The notes under the pieces: model-generated | Databases searched by the model: none | Told to the model about the DNA's origin: nothing | The model's input: only the letters and a program-made list of their open reading frames with translations | In this document: positions 58,949 through 64,000 of the stretch, one piece after another | Position numbering within the stretch: the first letter of the stretch is position 1 | How the letters are laid out: every line of letters begins with the position of its first letter | Assembly (NCBI RefSeq): GCF_037042905.1 | Contig: NC_087258.1 | Span: 10,839,501 to 10,903,500 of the forward strand | Length of the DNA stretch: 64,000 nt | Reading direction: 5' to 3' | Source of the DNA: Lytechinus pictus | Taxonomy: Eukaryota > Echinodermata > Echinoidea > Temnopleuroida > Toxopneustidae | Translations under genes and position numbers: made by a program

Positions 58949-59270
58949 GCCTTTGATTGGATTTAGCCTTGCATTTCAGGAGAAACTCAAGGTACAGCAA
59001 GGTAGCTATTGCTATTGGTAGTACGGCTATAGGCTATCCCTGTATTCGTTCGGTTCTTTTCATCCATTTCGATTCTAAAATGGAACGCTGTAACTACATG
59101 TTTATGAGGAAGGTATATTATATCCAAGCTTGTTCGGTTGAGAAGATAACGACAATGACCAAAGGACAAAGACATCTGATAATCAGCGCTTTATTAGAAA
59201 GGGATTGATAGCTCGGGCATACCGGGGAGCCAAAGACCCTGTCTCAGTCACAACGGCGAATGTAACGGAT
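58949..59270 (-). promoter_or_regulatory. Upstream region of the P450 gene
   Basis: The 320 bases before the P450 ATG hold no convincing exon, TATA box or repeat that I can name. The promoter is inferred here only from position. Confidence 0.3.
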
Positions 59271-59639
59271 GCGGATCAAACAAAATAAAACTTTATTTCC
59301 GATGACATTAAATCGGTCGTTTTGGAGTGGGCTTCGTTGGTGTGACTGCGTATTACTTAACAGAACTGAAAGATTCACGATTAGCCATACTACTGTTTTG
59401 TGCACAGAATCCTCATGCAGACATGCGGGCCAAGTCTCACGCATGTATCAAAGCTTAAATAGACATTTATACACAATTCTTAGGATCTGCCGCCAACTCA
59501 CGGAAAATTATCTCACACATACTGCATGTATAGCAGGTCTCTGAACTTGGTATATCTCTGCTCATGTTATGTTAGTAGAAACACAGTCAACAAAACAACA
59601 CAAAGGGAAGTCTAAAGGGCAAGGTTTAAAAAGTTTCAA

Positions 59640-59880
59640 CATATTTAGATTGGACGCCAGAGTGATGTAAACATGTTTGTTCTGTGTGTTTGTTTTTCTT
59701 TGTAATATTGATGATATTTTAATTGTATATTTATATTGTATTATGTATCTTAATTGTATATACATGTAATGTGATTTTAATATGTATGCACGGACGTTCA
59801 GAAAAACAGCCATTGGCTGAAGTTCGTTTACCGTGTTGAAATAAAATAAATAAAATGAAATGAAATGAACATGGGACGTA
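59640..59880 (+). mobile_element. Non-LTR retrotransposon 3' end
   Basis: 'Ttggacgccagagtgatgta' to 'gccattggctgaagttcgtt', ending in 'aaataaaatgaaatgaaatg', a short tandem tail typical of CR1/L2-like elements. Confidence 0.6.
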
Positions 59881-59993
59881 AAATACACGGACACATATTC
59901 TGAACCCTGGTTTAAAGTTGTGGCCTAACTATGGAGGCCACTTGTGACACAAATCTATAATAGTAGGCCCTCTACAGGTTTTATCTGTCACTT

Positions 59994-60545
59994 AAGGCCT
60001 GGTCCCACTGGCCAACCGACACAAAGCGTATTCATAACGGATACAGCGGACAAGCAAAATTTGGGGGTGGTTCCATCCGTTTTCATCTGCTCCAGACAAT
60101 GGACAAAATGGGCGAACATTGAAATCAAAGAGGACGGATGCTCGTATGCAAAGAGTACACAACGGACACTTAACGTTTTGCAATGGATGCCAAGATTATT
60201 TTCCGTTTTACATATTCTCTGCATCCCGTAAAGGCCGGGTCCCACAGATGCACTTGCGGATGCAAAGCGGATATAAACGGGAAAAAAAATATTGCCATCC
60301 GTTGGAATAGGCTATGCATCTGTTTTGTACCCATTGCATACGTGTTTCATAAGCTCTATCCTTCGAGCATCCATCCACTGTGATTTTATCCGCGCAAAAA
60401 GTTTTGAGCTGCACAAAACTTTCAGAACGGATGAACTTTCCGCAGTGTACGATATATACGCGACATATCCGAACATCAAACGTTCTATGTCTGTTTTCAT
60501 CCGTTAAACGTCCGCTGTACTCATTACATATCAAAAAATTTAACA
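59994..60545. mobile_element. Two related G/C-ended elements 'aaggcc(t/g)gg(t)cccac'
   Basis: 'Aaggcctggtcccactggcc' at 59994 and 'aaaggccgggtcccacagat' at 60230 start two similar stretches with 'tttttcatccgtt', 'gcggatac' and 'aacggat' words in both orientations. The exact ends are unclear. Confidence 0.5.
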
Positions 60546-61358
60546 CGGTCATCTAATATTCACGGGCATGAAACAAGAAATAGCCTGTTTAACTTTGTGG
60601 TACCTATGAGAAAAGGTCAAATTGGCAACACATTTTATTATAAAGGTATACATTTTGGGAATTCCCTCCCTAATCATGTTAAATCGGTCAAGACTTTTAC
60701 ACAATTTAAAAGAGTATTGAAACAACACTTAAAAAATGTCTCCACTCTGTAATGTTAAATATTCTTTCTAATTTCATGTGTATCGTGTAGTCTTATATAT
60801 AATCTATTTAGTTATGATTTATTTAATCAACTTGTTTTACATTGTTTATCATCTTTTGTTGTTTGCGTGAAAGTTTGATGTCTAACTTATTCGTACCTTT
60901 TCATATCTTAGGTTTTACGATTCATGAATCTTGTATTAGTTACGATGCATTTAGCGCTACTTAAAAACTGATTATTAGTATAATTTTCATATGTAACTTA
61001 GAAATAATGATCGTTAACTCAACCTGTTTTACAATTATTTTAATCATATTTTGTTGGCTGCGTAAATGTTTTTCATGACAAACTTATTTGTTTTTGTATT
61101 TTTATATATTAAGTTTTACAATTCATCGTGTTAATTTAGTGGTCTAGACTTAATTGATGTAGTTTGTAGATTTCTATAGGTGTTTTTTCATAGATGTACA
61201 TTGTCTTCAATTACTGATGTAAGGACCCCATTGGAAATAAGCCATCTCGGCTTTCATGGGTAATCCTGTCAAGGTATACACTTCTGTTCATATTTTCTTG
61301 TACTTGTTAATAGTTACCTGACAAATAAAATCAATCAATCAATCAATCAATCAATCAC
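60530..61358 (+). mobile_element. 5'-truncated non-LTR retrotransposon with end of ORF2
   Basis: An open frame ending at the TAA at 60750-60752 encodes a typical LINE reverse-transcriptase C-terminus: HETRNSLFNFVVPMRKGQIG, then TFYYKGIHFGNSLPNHVKSV and FKRVLKQHLKN. An AT-rich 3'UTR follows ('gccatctcggctttcatggg') and the element ends in (AATC)n at about 61330-61357. The pattern 'W/G-N-S-LP..vk....v..FK..LK..L' is shared by CR1/L2/Jockey-type elements. Confidence 0.85.
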
Positions 61359-62065
61359 TCTGCATCCTCTGGGCATCCTCGCTAGTCAGATCCACTAAAG
61401 ATGAACAAGGAAAAGATGGAGGAAAGATAAGGTACAGGTATCACGGGCCTAAACCAATTCACATAGACTCGTGTGTTAAAGTGGCACTTTAAAAAATCAT
61501 AAAATTCATGAAATTCGGGGGTTGAATGCACCCTGCAGTACGTGGATAGGATATTATGCCTGATATAATATATCCGACCAGAAAAGGGCACATCGACCTG
61601 CTCATTTTAAAAAGAAATCGGCATTTATGAAGACTACACCTGACAGAATCAAATTTTTCACTTGAGACAGTAAAATGGCCCCAATTCTTCCGCCAGTAAA
61701 AAATAGTTCCAAAGTGGTAATATATCTTCCCAATTGGGAAAAGGAAGTTCAGTAGTTACCCTCCCTAGAATCAATGTTAGATTGTCAGTCATATTCATTC
61801 ATTTTTGTCAATCAGCAAAATCAAAATTTAGAAATTGAGAATGGGGTTGGCTCGAATGAATATTTTTAGCCTGTCAGTTGTAATTAGGCCCGTGTAACCT
61901 ACATGCTACAACGTCTATACATCGTTAGTAACACGAAAATAGAAAGGATGTAAGCGTATGCATCAACATATTGACAAAAGTGGAAAAAAAATATTGTATA
62001 AAACTACATGACTTTGAAATACAAAATCGTAATTTTTTTGTCAGTTTATATATGTATATATATAA

Positions 62066-62571
62066 ATTGGCATGATGATGGAGAGGTTTAGTAAATTCAT
62101 ATTATGTTACCCAACACTTCTTTTCTTGAGAGTGTATAGAAAGATAAGAATGGGAGAGAGAGAAATAAAGAATCACATTAAAAAAAAAGATATTCACTTT
62201 AAATATAAAAAAAACTTTTTCAGTGGACATGAATTTTTGAATTGCGAATGTCCTTGACCTAATTAGATTCAAATATCTTATGAAGAAACTCTTACTTATT
62301 CTGAATAATTCACACTGTCTTATCCATTTCAAATTGCAATTTCATAATCTGTTCACAATGGCCAAAAAGGTACAACTATTCATCCTATCAGGTGCATCAT
62401 CATTTGCACGCTAAATAATGAAAGGGTAGAAAGGGGCAAAAACCCCTTTAAAAGGACCGAGGCCCGGGGGCCACTTCCATTGACGTGTGAATACCATGCG
62501 TGACCAAACAAAAAAACGTAAAAGGATCTTTTTTTCAAGATAGGGCACGTTACGTACGTAATATTATACTG
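62066..62571. repeat. Direct repeat copy A (with hAT-like fragment)
   Basis: 'Catgatgatggagaggttta' through 'gcatcatcatttgca' to a truncated hAT-like end (62463-62571, 'cccgggggccacttccattg'). The same succession recurs at 63225-63690. Confidence 0.9.
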
Positions 62572-62906
62572 TTTTTTTTGTTTTACGAAGTAAGAATGCT
62601 CGTCTGTAAAATTATACTTGATTTGTATTACTTCATATTACTTTGTATTATGTTTTGAATGGAAATGAAATAAAGAATTGAATTGAATTAAATTGAACTG
62701 CAATTATGGAATAAGGTGGCCTTGTATAGGCAACGTCAATATGTTTTTTTTTCAATGAATGGCGTCGTCGACGTCTTTTGGGGGAAATTTGATACTTTTC
62801 AGCTAAATACAAAAATCGTAAATTTTTCGTCAGTTTATTTATATATATATATAGGCGTAAATAAATCAAGCATTAACGCTAGACGTAGCTTTCAAGTATT
62901 TCTTTT

Positions 62907-62945
62907 ATTGCGAGCTTTCGGCCAGTAGGGCCTTCATCAGGCCTA
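62907..62945 (-). other. Hammerhead-like core motif
   Basis: Minus strand 62940-62911 reads CTGATGA, then AGGCC-CTACT-GGCC (a four-pair stem with a short loop), then GAAA and GCTCG. This is the order of a hammerhead ribozyme core. No complementary CGAGC next to a cleavage triplet was seen within about 280 bases, so a complete ribozyme is not supported. Confidence 0.3.
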
Positions 62946-63014
62946 TAATGCATTGAAACAAACAAAATAGAACAAAACCATACAAATAAAATCGTAATAA
63001 CAACAAAGTAAAAA

Positions 63015-63140
63015 ATGTGTAATAAAGGGTGCAGAACAGAAGGATTACACTAAGATAACAAAAAATAACAACAGAGGGGGTTGAGTACAGAACAGAAGGG
63101 TTACAGTAAGATAACAAAATATAACAACAGAGGGGGTAAT
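63015..63140. repeat. Two-copy tandem repeat 'acagaagg(a/g)ttaca'
   Basis: 'Cagaacagaaggattacact ... aacaacagagggggt' occurs twice head to tail with a period of about 54. Confidence 0.9.
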
Positions 63141-63224
63141 GGCTTAATCGAGATGGTGGAATACAATAGAAACGATTGGGAAACTTAAGTGTGTGGAAAG
63201 ACAAGGTACATATATATATATATA

Positions 63225-63690
63225 CATGATGATGGAGAGGTTTAGTAAATTCATATTATGTTACCCAGCACTTCTTTTCTTGAGAGTGTATAGAAAAATA
63301 AGAATGGGAGAGAGAGAAAGAAAGAAAGAATCACATAAAAAAACGATATTCACTTTAAATACAAAAAAAAACTTTTTCAGTGGACATGAATTTTTTGAAT
63401 TGCGAATGTCCTTGACCTAATTAAATTTAAATATCTTATGAAGAAACTCTTACTTATTCTGAATAATTCACATTGTCTTATCCATTTCAAAATGCAATTT
63501 CATAATCTGTTCATAATGGCCAAAAAGGTACAACTATTCATCCTTTAAGGTGCATCATCATTTGCAAAAAAACCCTTTAAAAGGGCGGAGGCCCGGGGGC
63601 CACGTCCATTGACGTGTGAATACCATGCGTGACCCAAAAAAAAACGTAAAAGGATCTCTTTTTCAAGATAGGGCACGTTACGTACGTAAC
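63225..63690. repeat. Direct repeat copy B (with hAT-like fragment)
   Basis: Second copy of 62066-62571, about 1,158 bases downstream, with ~95% similarity and small indels, for example the absence of about 45 bases before the hAT end. Confidence 0.9.
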
Positions 63691-63997
63691 GTAATAAGGG
63701 TGTCAAAAGCACTAAAAATGAAAAAGGGTATATATTATATATGGGGTGGTACTAAACCCAATGAAAGTAAAGGTAACTTAGCCGATGTCCGTGGCCGCCG
63801 TCCGTGACATAGCAATTAAGATATCGTACTTGTTTAGGGGGTCCATTCAGGGAATACTTGTCAAGGGTACCATTTTGTTTCCAATACTTGTTAAGGGTAG
63901 GGTTTCACACCTGTTAAGAGGTACATTTTCAGAACATGGAAAATACTAGCTTAGGGTGCTTCTCGAAACCCCATGATCACGCATGGCATGGAAGTGC
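63593..63997. mobile_element. Internally deleted hAT-like element, 7773 family
   Basis: Starts 'cccgggggccacgtccattg', keeps ACGTTACGTACGTAACGT and 'aatacttgttaagggt', and ends 'cacgcatggcatggaagtg', lacking part of the far terminal repeat. Confidence 0.8.
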
Positions 63998-64000
63998 TAA

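Noticed and set aside
62072..62332. Overlapping small frames, repeated at 63193-63420
   Set aside because: The frames are in duplicated noncoding repeat sequence, and one copy carries frame-changing indels.

Overview
The window looks like nuclear DNA of a marine deuterostome, most likely an echinoderm such as a sea urchin. This rests on spliced animal genes with long AT-rich introns, tRNA-headed SINEs, many short palindromic DNA transposons and long simple repeats. The phylum is an inference from repeat style and gene content, because no search was possible. Three protein-coding genes could be assembled exon by exon with GT/AG boundaries and matching phases.

(1) About 700-13,900, plus strand: the 3' part of an unrecognised multi-pass membrane protein. 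Six coding exons give 196 residues and a stop. One is a 59-base exon with a long pyrimidine tract upstream and a long purine tract downstream. Its likely 3'UTR holds six copies of a ~125-base repeat.

(2) About 22,000-38,730, plus strand: a complete orthologue of VEPH1/melted. Twelve coding exons give 893 residues with a C-terminal PH domain. Its 5' leader carries five tiny upstream ORFs, and the last one ends on the start codon itself.

(3) 58,948-46,877, minus strand: a complete cytochrome P450 of the CYP2-clan type. Four coding exons give 518 residues. Its 7.2-kb first intron holds a ~5.2-kb satellite of ~53-base units with higher-order structure.

The rest is mostly mobile and simple repeats. 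They include G/C-rich hAT-like elements with 8-base target-site duplications; elements flanked by TTAA with long inverted termini; TA-flanked Tc1/mariner-like elements; several families of short hairpin elements that begin GGGCCC-like or CAGGGG; tRNA-derived SINEs; 3' ends of non-LTR retrotransposons, one still encoding the end of its second ORF; and many microsatellites. Several insertions are nested, which gives a relative order of events. The three genes belong to different processes (membrane protein of unknown role, signalling adaptor, oxidative metabolism), and nothing suggests they act as a unit.
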